DNA of 64,000 nucleotides from Comamonadaceae bacterium (GTDB lineage Bacteria > Pseudomonadota > Gammaproteobacteria > Burkholderiales > Burkholderiaceae_C). This document shows positions 35,449 through 44,793 of this stretch, in pieces (position 1 is the stretch's first letter; every line of letters starts with the position of its first letter). The notes below the pieces were generated by a model that was given only the letters and a program-made list of their open reading frames with translations, ran no database searches and had not been told where the DNA came from. The DNA lies in the NCBI GenBank assembly GCA_027488985.1, contig JAIYAR010000009.1, positions 372,001 to 436,000 on the forward strand, given 5' to 3'. A program made the position numbers and the translations under genes.

Positions 35449-35976
35449 TTAGTTCAGAGGTCGCTTGAGGCGCATTTCCTCGATCTTGACGGCACCAAAC
35501 TGCACGGTTTTGGCAGTGTTCATCTCGCGCTTAAAGCCGGCGAGCTCGTGGAAACGCATGGCGCGCTCGTTGGCAATCGGCAGCCACACGCTGACGTTGG
35601 CACAACCTTCTTCGAGCAGTCCTTCACGGGCAGCGTCCCACAAGGCCAGGCCTACGCCTTTGTCCCAGTGGCTCGAGGCCACATAAATGGCCCAGATCTC
35701 GCCCATGGTGGGTGGGGTGCCCTTGTCGCGGGAGCGGTCAAAACCAACGAATCCGACGATTTTGTCATCGTCCATAGCCACCTGAACCTGGGGTTCGGCG
35801 TACTCAATCGCTTCGCGCCAGTAAGCCTGGCGCTTTTCCAGAGGGGTTACGGGAACCGGTGTATCGGCCAGCATGCTTTTGAAGGCTTCGCGAACAGAAG
35901 AATTGTGGAGCTCAGCGATGGCTTTGGCATCACGTAGTGTGGCGGGGCGAACCTTGAAAGTAGTCGTACTGGACAT
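35449..35976 (-). CDS. GNAT acetyltransferase
   Basis: A 175-residue N-acetyltransferase. It begins FKVRPATLRDAKAIAELHNSSVREAF. The acetyl-CoA region is EIWAIYVASSHWDKGVGLALWDAAREGLLEEG, then VWLPIANERAMRFHELAGFKRE. This matches the general GNAT fold, and the substrate is unknown. The ATG at 35976 (MSSTTTFKVRPA) is chosen over a far upstream ATG because the upstream part is not conserved-looking. It converges with the FabH-like gene and is divergent from a ferredoxin gene. Confidence 0.84.
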   Translation of the reverse strand: MSSTTTFKVRPATLRDAKAIAELHNSSVREAFKSMLADTPVPVTPLEKRQAYWREAIEYAEPQVQVAMDDDKIVGFVGFDRSRDKGTPPTMGEIWAIYVASSHWDKGVGLALWDAAREGLLEEGCANVSVWLPIANERAMRFHELAGFKREMNTAKTVQFGAVKIEEMRLKRPLN

Positions 35977-36089
35977 GTCTAACGCAAACTCAAGCAAAAT
36001 TGAAAAAAAGAGCGTGATTGTCGCAGCATTCGACAAAGGCCTCTTGTGCCGTCGTTTTTCAGGGCTTTGACAGGCCGACCAGTCACCGG

Positions 36090-36407
36090 ATGACCACTCC
36101 AAAAAGCCACGGAACACCTCCCGCAAGCCACCAAGTTTCGGTGCTGCCTGACGGTCTGCACTTCATGACTGATGGGGTGGCCAGTGTGTTGGAGTCCGGC
36201 CTGCAGGCAGGTGTGGAACTACCGAGCTCTTGCCGCAATGGCACCTGCCGCGAATGCATGTGCCGGCTGATATCGGGCAACGTGCGCTATCGCATTGACT
36301 GGCCGGGCCTTAGTGCCGATGAAAAGGCCGTAGGCTGGTTTCTGCCCTGTGTAGCCATTGCCAGATCTGATCTGCAGATCGAACAGCCCCTCGCGCAAGC
36401 ACGCTGA
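36090..36407 (+). CDS. 2Fe-2S ferredoxin
   Basis: About 105 residues with one plant-type ferredoxin domain. Cluster cysteines are in SCRNGTCRECMC and a final Cys in FLPCVAIA. It is a soluble electron carrier for an unidentified partner. The ATG at 36090 is preferred to one at 36018 because the latter adds residues unlike ferredoxins. It precedes the acyl-CoA synthetase by 105 bases on the same strand. It might serve the same partner as the ferredoxin-linked reductase at 10340, but this is only speculation. Confidence 0.83.
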   Translation: MTTPKSHGTPPASHQVSVLPDGLHFMTDGVASVLESGLQAGVELPSSCRNGTCRECMCRLISGNVRYRIDWPGLSADEKAVGWFLPCVAIARSDLQIEQPLAQAR

Positions 36408-36512
36408 ATCGGTACAAACACGGGGGTCGCAGGCATGCGGCACCTAGGGTCATCACCATTGCCCCGTACCGGTGCCAAAAGAACAATTCCCTCAAACCAC
36501 ACAGGGACCACC

Positions 36513-38207
36513 ATGACACCCATCACCGTACAACCTGCCGACCTGCCGCTGGCCTGCCTGTACCGTTGGGAGAAGGAGCGACCCAACGAGATTTACCTAT
36601 CGCAGCCCATGAGCGGCGGGCAAGTGCTGGAGATCACCTGGGCACAAGCGGCCGGGCAAGTGCGTTGTATGGCCCAGTGGCTGCAGGCCCAAGGCTGGCC
36701 TGCCGGCAGCAGGGTTGCCATCATCGGCAAGAACAGCGCGCACTGGATACTGGCAGACATGGCCATAGCCATGGCGGGTTATGTGTCGGTACCGATTTAC
36801 CCCACCTTCAACGGTGAGGCCCTGAGCTACATCCTGTTGCACAGCGAGAGCAAAGCCTTGTTTGTGGGCAAGATGGATGACATTGCCAACCTGCGCACCG
36901 GTGTGCCCCCTGAGCTGCCGCTGATTGCCCTGCCCTTGGCACCCAATATGCACGCCCGCCAGTGGTTAGAGCTGGTGAGCGCCACTAGCCCCATGGCTGC
37001 TAGCCCCGAGCCCGCCGGGGAAAACACCAGCACCATCATTTACACCTCTGGCACTACCGGTAAGCCCAAGGGCGTGGTGCACACCTTCAACAGCATGGCC
37101 TGGGGCGTGAGCTGCGCCACGCAGCGCTTCCCCATGAGCAGCGCGGACCGCTACATCTCATACCTGCCACTGGCACACGTCGCAGAGCGCATGCTGATTG
37201 AACAGGCATCCATGCGCTACGGCGGGCATATCTTCTTTGCCGAGTCTCTGGATACTTTCTTGCAAGACCTGCAGCGCGCACGGCCGACTATCTTCTTCTC
37301 GGTGCCGCGCCTCTGGGTCAAGTTCCAGCAAGGTGTGCTGGGCAAGGTGCCGGCAAAAAAGCTGCGCACCCTGTTGAGTTTGCCCATCATCGGTACGCTG
37401 GTTCGGCGCAAGATTCTGAAGGGCTTGGGGCTGGACCAATGCCGCATTGCTGCAGGGGGCGCGGCCCCCATGCCCGCCGATGTGCTGCAGTGGTACCGCA
37501 ACCTGGGTCTGGACCTGGTCGAAGTCTATGGCATGACGGAAAACAGCGGCGTGTCGCACTCCACCTTGCCCGGCTCGCGTCAGACCGGCTCGGTTGGCAA
37601 GCCGTATGACGGCGTAGAGAGCCGGATCGACACCGCCAGCGGCGAGATCCATATGCGCAGTCCGGGCTTGATGAAGGCCTACTACCGCGAACCCGAGCTC
37701 ACAGCGGAAACATTCACGCCGGATGGCTGGCTGCGCACCGGTGACAAAGGTCAGATCGACCGCGAGGGCTACCTCAGCATCACCGGGCGCGTCAAAGACA
37801 TGTTCAAGACCAGCAAGGGCAAATACATCGCACCGGCCCCGATTGAGGACAAACTGGTCACCCACAGCTCCATCGAGGCTTGTGCGGTGACAGGCGCCAA
37901 CTTTGCCCAGCCGTTTGCCTTGGTGATGCTGTCACCCGACGCTATTGACCTCAGCAAAACCTCCGAGGGGCGGAGCACCCTCGAGAAGACATTGGAGGTG
38001 CATCTGCATGACGTCAACCAACAGTTGGAGCCGCACGAGAAGCTGGATTTTCTGGCCGCCGTCACCACCACATGGACCGCAGAGAACGGCATGGTGACAC
38101 CTACATTGAAAGTCAAACGCCCTTGCATAGAAAGCGCCTACGGCGCCTCGTTCGAGCGCTGGTCGCACATGAAAAAAGGGGTAGTCTGGGCTGACAGCAC
38201 CGCATAA
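36513..38207 (+). CDS. Long-chain fatty acid--CoA ligase-family enzyme
   Basis: A 564-residue AMP-forming synthetase that activates a carboxylic acid to acyl-AMP and then acyl-CoA. The P-loop-like motif is TIIYTSGTTGKPKGVVHTFN, and the adenylate motif is VYGMTENSG. TGDKGQIDREGYLSITGRVKDMFKTSKGKYIAPAPIE is the typical C-terminal hinge of long-chain members. The ATG at 36513 starts the domain. Its neighbours (ferredoxin upstream, two cytochromes c downstream) do not suggest a fatty-acid operon. Chain length cannot be told. Confidence 0.88.
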   Translation: MTPITVQPADLPLACLYRWEKERPNEIYLSQPMSGGQVLEITWAQAAGQVRCMAQWLQAQGWPAGSRVAIIGKNSAHWILADMAIAMAGYVSVPIYPTFNGEALSYILLHSESKALFVGKMDDIANLRTGVPPELPLIALPLAPNMHARQWLELVSATSPMAASPEPAGENTSTIIYTSGTTGKPKGVVHTFNSMAWGVSCATQRFPMSSADRYISYLPLAHVAERMLIEQASMRYGGHIFFAESLDTFLQDLQRARPTIFFSVPRLWVKFQQGVLGKVPAKKLRTLLSLPIIGTLVRRKILKGLGLDQCRIAAGGAAPMPADVLQWYRNLGLDLVEVYGMTENSGVSHSTLPGSRQTGSVGKPYDGVESRIDTASGEIHMRSPGLMKAYYREPELTAETFTPDGWLRTGDKGQIDREGYLSITGRVKDMFKTSKGKYIAPAPIEDKLVTHSSIEACAVTGANFAQPFALVMLSPDAIDLSKTSEGRSTLEKTLEVHLHDVNQQLEPHEKLDFLAAVTTTWTAENGMVTPTLKVKRPCIESAYGASFERWSHMKKGVVWADSTA

Positions 38208-38230
38208 GGCAGCTGGGGTAAGCTCACCCC

Positions 38231-38962
38231 ATGCGAGCAAGCCTGACCTTCCTCCAGCGCAGTGCCATCACTGCGCTTTTTTGTTTTTGTTGCGTACTTC
38301 TGGCATGGCCTCTGGCGGGGCATGCGCAAGGCAGTGGCATGGCCGAGCGAACTCTCGCCTGCACAGCGTGTCACGGAGAGCAAGGCAAGGCCGGGCCCGA
38401 TGGCTACTACCCCCGTTTGGCGGGCAAACCTGCCGGCTATCTTTACAACCAGCTGCAAAACTTTCAGGAGGGGCGCCGCCAGTACAGCCCCATGCAGCAC
38501 CTGATTGCCCCCCTGAGCGACGAGTACTTGCGCGCCATGGCGGACTACTTTGCCAGCCTGCATGTGCCCTACCCTGCGCCAGCAACTGCTACGGTAGCCC
38601 CTGATGTCTTGGCGCGCGGCAAAGCACTGGTGCTGCAGGGCGATGAAAGCCGGCGCTTACCCGCCTGTATCGCCTGCCACGGCCAGGCCCTAACCGGACT
38701 ACAACCCGGTGTTCCCGGCTTGCTCGGCTTGCCGCGTGACTACCTGAACGCCCAACTGGGCGGCTGGCAAACCGGCCAGCGCAGAGCCCACGCGCCTGAC
38801 TGCATGGCAACCATCGCCAAGCGCCTGAGCGATGCAGATGTGAATGCCATCTCCCAGTGGTTGTCGTCCCAACCCGTGCCTGCCAATAGCACGGCGGTAT
38901 CGGCGCGACCAGCGCGATCCGCGCAACTGAGCCCCCTGCCTGAATGCGGGAGTGCGCCATGA
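38231..38962 (+). CDS. Periplasmic dihaem cytochrome c
   Basis: A 243-residue exported protein. A signal peptide (ALFCFCCVLLAWPLAGHA) is followed by two haem c sites, CTACH near residue 44 and CIACH near 140. This is the cytochrome c4-like pattern of two fused class I domains, which carry electrons to terminal oxidases or from periplasmic dehydrogenases. A short GGGGT/ACCCC hairpin lies right before the start codon. The next cytochrome gene overlaps its stop by ATGA, so the pair is translationally coupled. Confidence 0.85.
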   Translation: MRASLTFLQRSAITALFCFCCVLLAWPLAGHAQGSGMAERTLACTACHGEQGKAGPDGYYPRLAGKPAGYLYNQLQNFQEGRRQYSPMQHLIAPLSDEYLRAMADYFASLHVPYPAPATATVAPDVLARGKALVLQGDESRRLPACIACHGQALTGLQPGVPGLLGLPRDYLNAQLGGWQTGQRRAHAPDCMATIAKRLSDADVNAISQWLSSQPVPANSTAVSARPARSAQLSPLPECGSAP

Positions 38963-40236
38963 ATAAGATTTTTGCCGGACTCTGCGCTGCGGCTATGTTG
39001 TTTGTAGTGGTAGCGGAATGGGTGGCCCCGGCGGTGCGCAAGTCAACGCCATCGCCGCAAGCTCTACCCGCGATCCAAGACACCACTCAGGTGCAGCGCG
39101 GCGCTTACCTGGCACGCCTAGGCAATTGCGCCCAATGCCACACCGCGCGTGGCGGGCAGGCATACACGGGAGGAGATGGATTGCAAACGCCATTCGGGCG
39201 TGTGAATCCCGGCAACCTCACTCCCCACCCCACCGATGGCATTGGTCAATGGAGCGAGGGCGACTTCTGGCGTGCCATGCACCAGGGCGTGGGACCTGAC
39301 GGGCGCGTGCTAAACCCCGCCTTTCCGTACACCAGCTTCACCCGGGTGAGCCGCGCTGACAGCGATGCCTTGTTTGCCTTTCTGCGCACCCTGCCTGCCT
39401 CTGACGCAAAGAACAAGCCGCATGAATTGCCTTGGCCACTGGGCACCCAAACTGCACTCACCGCATGGCGCATCCTGCATTTCAGCGAGGCAGATACAAC
39501 GACGACCAATCAGGTGGATACCACTCCCTCGGCACGCCGCGGTGCAGAATTGGTGCAGGGATTGGGACATTGCGCCGAATGCCATACCCCGCGCAACCGG
39601 CTGGGTGGTCTTCGCACCTCGGCCGCGTGGGATGGCGCGACCATGCCTGATGGCCGCTGGTATGCGCCCGCCTTGAATGACGCCTCTGAAGCCGGACTTA
39701 GCAATTGGGAAGCCGCGGACATCGCCGCACTGTTGAGACAGGGTCAGCATGGGCAAGCTTATGTGGCCGGCCCGATGGCTGAAGTTGTGCGCAATAGCAC
39801 CCAGTACTTGGCGCCTGTAGATGCCTTGTCCATGGCGCTGTATCTGCAAACGCTGAACAAGGGCAAGGATGCCCACAAGCCGGCCACGGGCTCAGTTCGC
39901 GAGAATGCATTGGGCGCCAAGGTTTACGAAAACCATTGTGCGCAATGCCATGGCAAAAGCGGTGAAGGGGTGGACAACGCTTACCCTGCCTTGGCCGGCA
40001 ACCGCGCTGTGTTGATGGGCAACACCAACAACCTGGTCCTGATATTGCTCAAAGGGGCATACGGACCCTCCACGACCGGCAAACCGCAACCCTTCGGCAT
40101 GCCGCCATATCAATTTGCGCTCAACGATCTGGAGATGGCCAGCGTGCTCAGTTTCATTCGCAACAGCTGGGGCAACCACGCGTCGCCGGTGACTGAGTTT
40201 GATATAAACAAGATTCGCAATGCCCCTGACCGATAG
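38959..40236 (+). CDS. Trihaem membrane-associated cytochrome c
   Basis: A 425-residue protein with an N-terminal membrane anchor or signal (ALCAAAMLFVVVAEWV-type) and three haem sites: CAQCH at 57-61, CAECH at 205-209 and CAQCH at 327-331. The arrangement matches the cytochrome c subunit of membrane alcohol, aldehyde or gluconate dehydrogenase complexes (AdhB/GcdC-like). No dehydrogenase subunit lies next to it, so its electron donor is unknown. It could pair with the upstream dihaem cytochrome, with which it overlaps by 4 bases. Confidence 0.85.
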   Translation: MNKIFAGLCAAAMLFVVVAEWVAPAVRKSTPSPQALPAIQDTTQVQRGAYLARLGNCAQCHTARGGQAYTGGDGLQTPFGRVNPGNLTPHPTDGIGQWSEGDFWRAMHQGVGPDGRVLNPAFPYTSFTRVSRADSDALFAFLRTLPASDAKNKPHELPWPLGTQTALTAWRILHFSEADTTTTNQVDTTPSARRGAELVQGLGHCAECHTPRNRLGGLRTSAAWDGATMPDGRWYAPALNDASEAGLSNWEAADIAALLRQGQHGQAYVAGPMAEVVRNSTQYLAPVDALSMALYLQTLNKGKDAHKPATGSVRENALGAKVYENHCAQCHGKSGEGVDNAYPALAGNRAVLMGNTNNLVLILLKGAYGPSTTGKPQPFGMPPYQFALNDLEMASVLSFIRNSWGNHASPVTEFDINKIRNAPDR

Positions 40237-40243
40237 GCTCTCC

Positions 40244-41881
40244 ATGCACTCCACTTTTCGTCTGATTCCCTTGTGTTCCGCGCTCGTCCTTGCAGGCTGT
40301 GCAGGTCTGCCATCCGGCGGCCCGCAAGCGGACAGGGAATATGCCATCACCATCCTCCATACCAACGACCACCATGGTCGATTCTGGAAGAACCGCGATG
40401 GGGAATACGGCATGGCCGCTCGCAAAACCGTGGTGGACCAAATTCGCAAGGAAGTGGCTACTGCGGGCGGATACAGCCTGTTGCTTGATGGTGGTGATGT
40501 GAACACCGGTGTGCCCGAGTCTGATTTGCAGGATGCCATGCCCGACTTCCGCGGCATGAACCTGCTGGGCTATGACGCGATGGCCGTGGGAAATCATGAA
40601 TTCGACAAGCCGCCCGTGGTACTGCAAATGCAGCGTGACCTGGCTACCTTCCCCATGCTGTCGGCCAACATTTACCGCGACGGCAAGCGTATGTTTGAGC
40701 CCTACAAAGTGTTCAACTTGGGGGGAGTTCGCGTCGCGGTGATGGGACTGACCACCGAAGACACCCAGAAGATGGTGCATCCCGACAACATTCGCAATGT
40801 CGAATTCCGAAATGTGCAGACGGAAGCGGCCAAGGTGGTGCCTGAACTGCGCGGCAAAGCCGACGTGGTGATTGCCGCCACCCACATGGGGCACTATGAA
40901 AACGGCATGCATGGCACCCAAGCCGCCGGCGATGTGGAACTGGCCCGTGCTGTCAAAGGCCTTGACATGATTGTGGGCGGTCACACCCAGAACCCCGCCT
41001 GCATGAAAGCCGAAAACGTGGTCGACCGAGCCTACGTGCCCGGCAGCGAATGCAAGCCCGACCGGCAGAACGGCACTTGGGTCGTGCAAGCGCACGAATG
41101 GGGCAAATATGTAGGCCGGGCCGACTTCATCTACAAGAACGGTGAATTCAGGCTGGTGAAGTACGCGCTGATCCCCATCAACCTCAAAAAGCCGGTCAAG
41201 ACGGCCGATGGCAAGACCAGCTTGGTGACCTATACCCCTGAGATTGCAGAGTCGCCCGAAATGCTGCAACTGCTCAAGCCCTTCCAGGATTTCGGTCAGC
41301 AGAAGCTCATGGTGGAAGTGGGCAGCAGTGACAGCAGGCTGGAAGGCGACCGCGCAGTCGTGCGCAATCAGCCCGCCACATTGGCAGTGATGATCGGCCG
41401 CTCCATGATGGAAAAGACCAAGGCGGACTTTGCAGTGGTGAACGCCGGTGGCGTGCGCGATTCTTTGCCCGCCGGCAAGATCACTTACAAAGATGTGCTC
41501 ACCGTGCATCCTTTTGGCAACACCATCGCGGTGGTGGACTTGAGTGGCAAAGAAGTCATGGACTACCTGGGAGCGATTGCCAAAATAAGCAAAGGCTCCG
41601 GCGGCTTCCCGCAATTTGCGGGCATCCGTCTCGTCATTGATACCAATGTGGTGGTGCAAGCCACGGTGGCCGGCAAAGCCATTGATCCCAACGGCAAATA
41701 CCGCGTAGCACTCAACAACTTTGTAGCTGCGGGGGGTGATGGCTACCCCAAAGTGGTCAACCACCCGAGTTACGTGGACACCGGCTTTGTGGATGCGGAT
41801 GTGCTGCGCGGCTTTATTGCCGTACACAGCCCGCTGAAAGCGGCCGACTACCAGCCGGGCGATCAGGTGGTCCGCCGCTGA
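40244..41881 (+). CDS. 5'-nucleotidase / UshA-family metallophosphatase
   Basis: A 545-residue exported enzyme that hydrolyses nucleotides or UDP-sugars. It has a lipoprotein signal (LVLAGCAG). The metallophosphatase motifs are ITILHTNDHHGRFW, GGDVNTG and AVGNHEFD, then a HMGHYENG metal ligand and VGGHTQNP. The C-terminal substrate domain ends with VNAGGVRDSLPAGKITYKDVLTVHPFGNTI. The ATG at 40244 gives the lipobox at a normal distance. It is 8 bases after the cytochrome gene and overlaps the next kinase gene by one base. Confidence 0.88.
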   Translation: MHSTFRLIPLCSALVLAGCAGLPSGGPQADREYAITILHTNDHHGRFWKNRDGEYGMAARKTVVDQIRKEVATAGGYSLLLDGGDVNTGVPESDLQDAMPDFRGMNLLGYDAMAVGNHEFDKPPVVLQMQRDLATFPMLSANIYRDGKRMFEPYKVFNLGGVRVAVMGLTTEDTQKMVHPDNIRNVEFRNVQTEAAKVVPELRGKADVVIAATHMGHYENGMHGTQAAGDVELARAVKGLDMIVGGHTQNPACMKAENVVDRAYVPGSECKPDRQNGTWVVQAHEWGKYVGRADFIYKNGEFRLVKYALIPINLKKPVKTADGKTSLVTYTPEIAESPEMLQLLKPFQDFGQQKLMVEVGSSDSRLEGDRAVVRNQPATLAVMIGRSMMEKTKADFAVVNAGGVRDSLPAGKITYKDVLTVHPFGNTIAVVDLSGKEVMDYLGAIAKISKGSGGFPQFAGIRLVIDTNVVVQATVAGKAIDPNGKYRVALNNFVAAGGDGYPKVVNHPSYVDTGFVDADVLRGFIAVHSPLKAADYQPGDQVVRR

Positions 41882-44088
41882 TGCCTTCTTTCCCTCGCAA
41901 CCGCAGGCCGCAATTCAACCTGCGGACGGTGCCGGCACCCTGGGCCGAAGGTCGTGCAGGCCAGCACATGATCATCGACGGCTATGCGCCGTCACAGATG
42001 ATCGAGGACCTGCGCAAATACCAGGCTGAACTGGAGATCCAGAACAAGGCCCTGCGCTATTCGCAACAGGAAGCCGAGGGCGCATCGGAACGTTTCGCCA
42101 CCCTGTTTTCTAACGTGCCTTTGGCACTCATGGTGGTGGATGAAGAAGGCCTGGTCCTTGCCAGCAATGCGATGGCTTTGCGCCTTTTCCAGCCGCTGGA
42201 GAACGATCCACCCCTGAACTTTCTGTTGCCTTTTGTAGGCCCCGATCACACCGATGAGGTGGCAGTGGCCTTCTCCAGCGCGCGTCAGGAGGGCACCAGC
42301 GAGGTCAATGAGGTTCAGTTTTTCTCCGGGGCCAAAGGCACTTTCACCGGTGACCTGCACATAGCCCGCATCGAAAACCCCAGCGATGACCTGGCGCACT
42401 TCATTTGCGCCGTTATCGACCAGGGCCCATTGCTCACCCAGCGCCACGCGTTGCTGGAGAGTGCCGCAGTACTTCGTCAACGCAATGAGGATCTGCTGCT
42501 CAGCGAAAACCGCATGGCGGCCATCATCAACTCGTCGCTGGATGCCATTTTGTGTATCGACGACAAACAGCTCATCACCGTATTCAACCCGGCGGCGACC
42601 GCCTTGTTTGAATGCCCGGCGGAGCAGGCTTTCGGTGCACGCTTGGGGCAGTTCCTACCGGATGTGGAAAGAGCTCTGAGCGAAGGTAATGTGCCCGCGC
42701 AAGCCATGCTGGGCGAGTTCACAGCCACCACTCTGGGCGGTAAACAAATCTATGTGGAAATCAGTGTGTCGCTGGAGCGACGCCTGCGCACCCGCACACC
42801 CTTCCGTTCGGATGACCCGAATGCCATCGCCATGCGGGGCCAGCCGGGAGTCCAAGGCTCCATCACCACCATTTTTGCGCGCGACCTGACCTCCAAAAAG
42901 CTGGCAGAAGCCCAACGGATTGCGCTGGAAACCCAGCTGCGCGAGTCACAAAAAATGCAGGCCATGGGTACGATGGCCGGCGGCATTGCGCACGACTTCA
43001 ACAACATCCTCAGCGCCATTCTGGGCAATGTGGATCTTGCCAAGCAGGACACGCCCTCGGGTTCTTCTGCCTTGGTGAGTCTGGTGGAAATCGAGAAAGC
43101 CGGCAGACGCGCACGCGATCTGGTTCGCCAGATTTTGACCTTCAGCCGCAATGAGCCACCCAAGCGGGTGCCGATCCAGTTGGCGGAAGTCATCCACGAA
43201 ACCCAGCGCCTGGTGCGCGTGGCCATACCGCCGGGTGTGGACTTCAAACTGGTGGTAGCCGATGGTTGCCCGCTGGTACTTGCGGACGCGACCCAGGTCG
43301 AACAAGCACTGCTGAACCTGTGCACCAATGCGATCCTGGCCCTGGGGCACAACAAAGGCTCCGTCACCATCGAATTGGGAAACACGACTTTGTCGCTCCC
43401 CTTCAACGACCGGATCGGCGTGCCGCCCGGTCGTTATGTGACGCTGCGTGTGCGCGATACCGGCAGCGGCATGAGCCAGGAAACCATAGAGCGTATCTTT
43501 GAACCGTTCTTCACTACCCGCCAGGTGGGTCAGGGCACCGGGCTTGGCTTGGCGGTGGTGCACGGAATCATGCAAACCCACCAAGGTGGCATTGATGTGC
43601 AGAGCGCACCCAACGAGGGTAGCGTTTTCACACTGTATTTCCCGGCCACAGGAGCCACACCTGTTGAGGTACTGGAACCCGAGCCGGTTACTGAGGTTGA
43701 GGGTCGCGGCCGGCATGTGATGTACGTGGACGACGACCAGGCACTGGTCTTTCTGGTGAACCGGGTACTCACCCGCAAGGGCTTCAAAGTCACAGTGTTT
43801 ACCGACCCTCTGGAGGCCGAAGCCGCCCTGCGCAGCCAACCCGAGATTTATGACCTGCTGGTCACTGACTACAACATGCCCGGCTACAGCGGCTTGGACT
43901 TGTTGCGGGATGCCAAAGCCATTCGTGCCGACCTGCCGGTGGCGGTGGCCTCCGGCTATGTCACTCCGGAAATTGAGCAACGGGCCCTTCAAGAGGGCGC
44001 CAGCGCCCTCATCTACAAACCCAATGATGTGAACGAGCTGTGCGAAACCGTACAGCGTTTGATCAGCCACCCCGATGCACAGCCCTGA
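41881..44088 (+). CDS. PAS-containing hybrid histidine kinase with C-terminal receiver
   Basis: A 735-residue cytoplasmic sensor with no membrane segment. Two PAS-like regions lie near 75-190 (LFSNVPLALMVVDEEGLVLASNAMALRLF) and 215-340 (IINSSLDAILCIDDKQLITVFNPAATALFECP). The kinase core has His371 in GGIAHDFNNILSAILGN, the NtrB-like subgroup. ATP boxes follow (NLCTNAILALG, DTGSGMS, GTGLGLAVVHG). The receiver domain has Asp663 (LLVTDYNMPG). Its ATG overlaps the nucleotidase stop by one base, suggesting coupling. The signal is unknown, and no separate regulator is adjacent. Confidence 0.88.
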   Translation: MPSFPRNRRPQFNLRTVPAPWAEGRAGQHMIIDGYAPSQMIEDLRKYQAELEIQNKALRYSQQEAEGASERFATLFSNVPLALMVVDEEGLVLASNAMALRLFQPLENDPPLNFLLPFVGPDHTDEVAVAFSSARQEGTSEVNEVQFFSGAKGTFTGDLHIARIENPSDDLAHFICAVIDQGPLLTQRHALLESAAVLRQRNEDLLLSENRMAAIINSSLDAILCIDDKQLITVFNPAATALFECPAEQAFGARLGQFLPDVERALSEGNVPAQAMLGEFTATTLGGKQIYVEISVSLERRLRTRTPFRSDDPNAIAMRGQPGVQGSITTIFARDLTSKKLAEAQRIALETQLRESQKMQAMGTMAGGIAHDFNNILSAILGNVDLAKQDTPSGSSALVSLVEIEKAGRRARDLVRQILTFSRNEPPKRVPIQLAEVIHETQRLVRVAIPPGVDFKLVVADGCPLVLADATQVEQALLNLCTNAILALGHNKGSVTIELGNTTLSLPFNDRIGVPPGRYVTLRVRDTGSGMSQETIERIFEPFFTTRQVGQGTGLGLAVVHGIMQTHQGGIDVQSAPNEGSVFTLYFPATGATPVEVLEPEPVTEVEGRGRHVMYVDDDQALVFLVNRVLTRKGFKVTVFTDPLEAEAALRSQPEIYDLLVTDYNMPGYSGLDLLRDAKAIRADLPVAVASGYVTPEIEQRALQEGASALIYKPNDVNELCETVQRLISHPDAQP

Positions 44089-44749
44089 AGACCACTACAA
44101 CCCGCCTGCACAGACCGAGCTGCCAGTGGTGTACGTGGATGATGCGATGCTGGTGCTCAACAAACCCGCCGGCCTGCTGACCGTACCCGGCCGGGGGGAG
44201 GCCAAGCAGGACTGCCTGAGCAAACGTGCACAAGACGTGTACCCGGAAGCACTGATCGTGCACCGGCTGGACCGGGACACCTCAGGCCTGGTGGTCATGG
44301 CACGCGGCATAGTCGCCCAACGGGCCATCAACCTGTCATTCGAGAAACGGCTGGTAGACAAGCGTTACGAGGCCGTAGTGATCGGCCTGCTGCCGGTCAG
44401 TGACGACTGGTACGAAATCGACCTGCCTTTGCTGGTGGACTGGCCCAACCGCCCCAAACGCACGGTCAACCATGCCGAAGGCCAGCAAGCCCTGACCCGC
44501 TGGCGCTGTATCGCCGTAGATGCTGCCCGTGGCTGCTCGCGTGTGGAGCTGGAGCCGGTAACCGGCCGCACTCACCAACTGCGCGTACACATGCAGGCCC
44601 TGGGCCACCCCATGCTGGGCGACACGCTGTACGCCACCCCGGAGGCCTTGGCGCTGTCTGACAGGCTGCAGCTGCATGCACGTACCCTGTCCATCCCCCA
44701 CCCGGTCAGCGGACAGGTGGTCGAATTCGCTGCTCCGGTACCGTTTTAA
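44075..44749 (+). CDS. RluA-family RNA pseudouridine synthase
   Basis: A 224-residue enzyme that isomerises uridine to pseudouridine in rRNA or tRNA. The catalytic motif is HRLDRDTSGLVVMAR, with the catalytic Asp in HRLDRDT. Other markers are GLLTVPGRGEAKQDCLSKR near the start and LEPVTGRTHQLRVHMQALGHPMLGDTLY. Length and sequence fit the short RluA/TruC branch without an S4 domain. The start overlaps the kinase gene by 14 bases. The target base cannot be told from sequence. Confidence 0.88.
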   Translation: MHSPEDHYNPPAQTELPVVYVDDAMLVLNKPAGLLTVPGRGEAKQDCLSKRAQDVYPEALIVHRLDRDTSGLVVMARGIVAQRAINLSFEKRLVDKRYEAVVIGLLPVSDDWYEIDLPLLVDWPNRPKRTVNHAEGQQALTRWRCIAVDAARGCSRVELEPVTGRTHQLRVHMQALGHPMLGDTLYATPEALALSDRLQLHARTLSIPHPVSGQVVEFAAPVPF

Positions 44750-44781
44750 GCCCCTTGCGGCAGTGCAGGCGGGGCAGCGCC

Positions 44782-44787
44782 TAAAAT
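44782..44787 (+). promoter_or_regulatory. -10 element that could give a leaderless PHP transcript
   Basis: TAAAAT lies 7 bases before the GTG start at 44794, so transcription from it would start at or next to the start codon. No usual ribosome site is present. A possible -35 (TTGCGG, 44755-44760) has an overlong 21-base spacer. Confidence 0.3.
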
Positions 44788-44793
44788 GAAGCA

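Noticed and set aside
36980-37015. GCGCCACTAGCC...GCTGCTAGCC in the acyl-CoA synthetase gene as a repeat copy
   Set aside because: There is no ATAGC/GCTAT end and only the first blocks fit.
38213-38230. Hairpin GGGGT/ACCCC just before the dihaem cytochrome start as a translational switch
   Set aside because: The stem is only five base pairs and no alternative pairing or ligand pocket is evident.
40154-41827. A 557-codon minus-strand frame opposite the 5'-nucleotidase
   Set aside because: His/Val-rich antisense composition, no domains, and the plus strand encodes a clear metallophosphatase.
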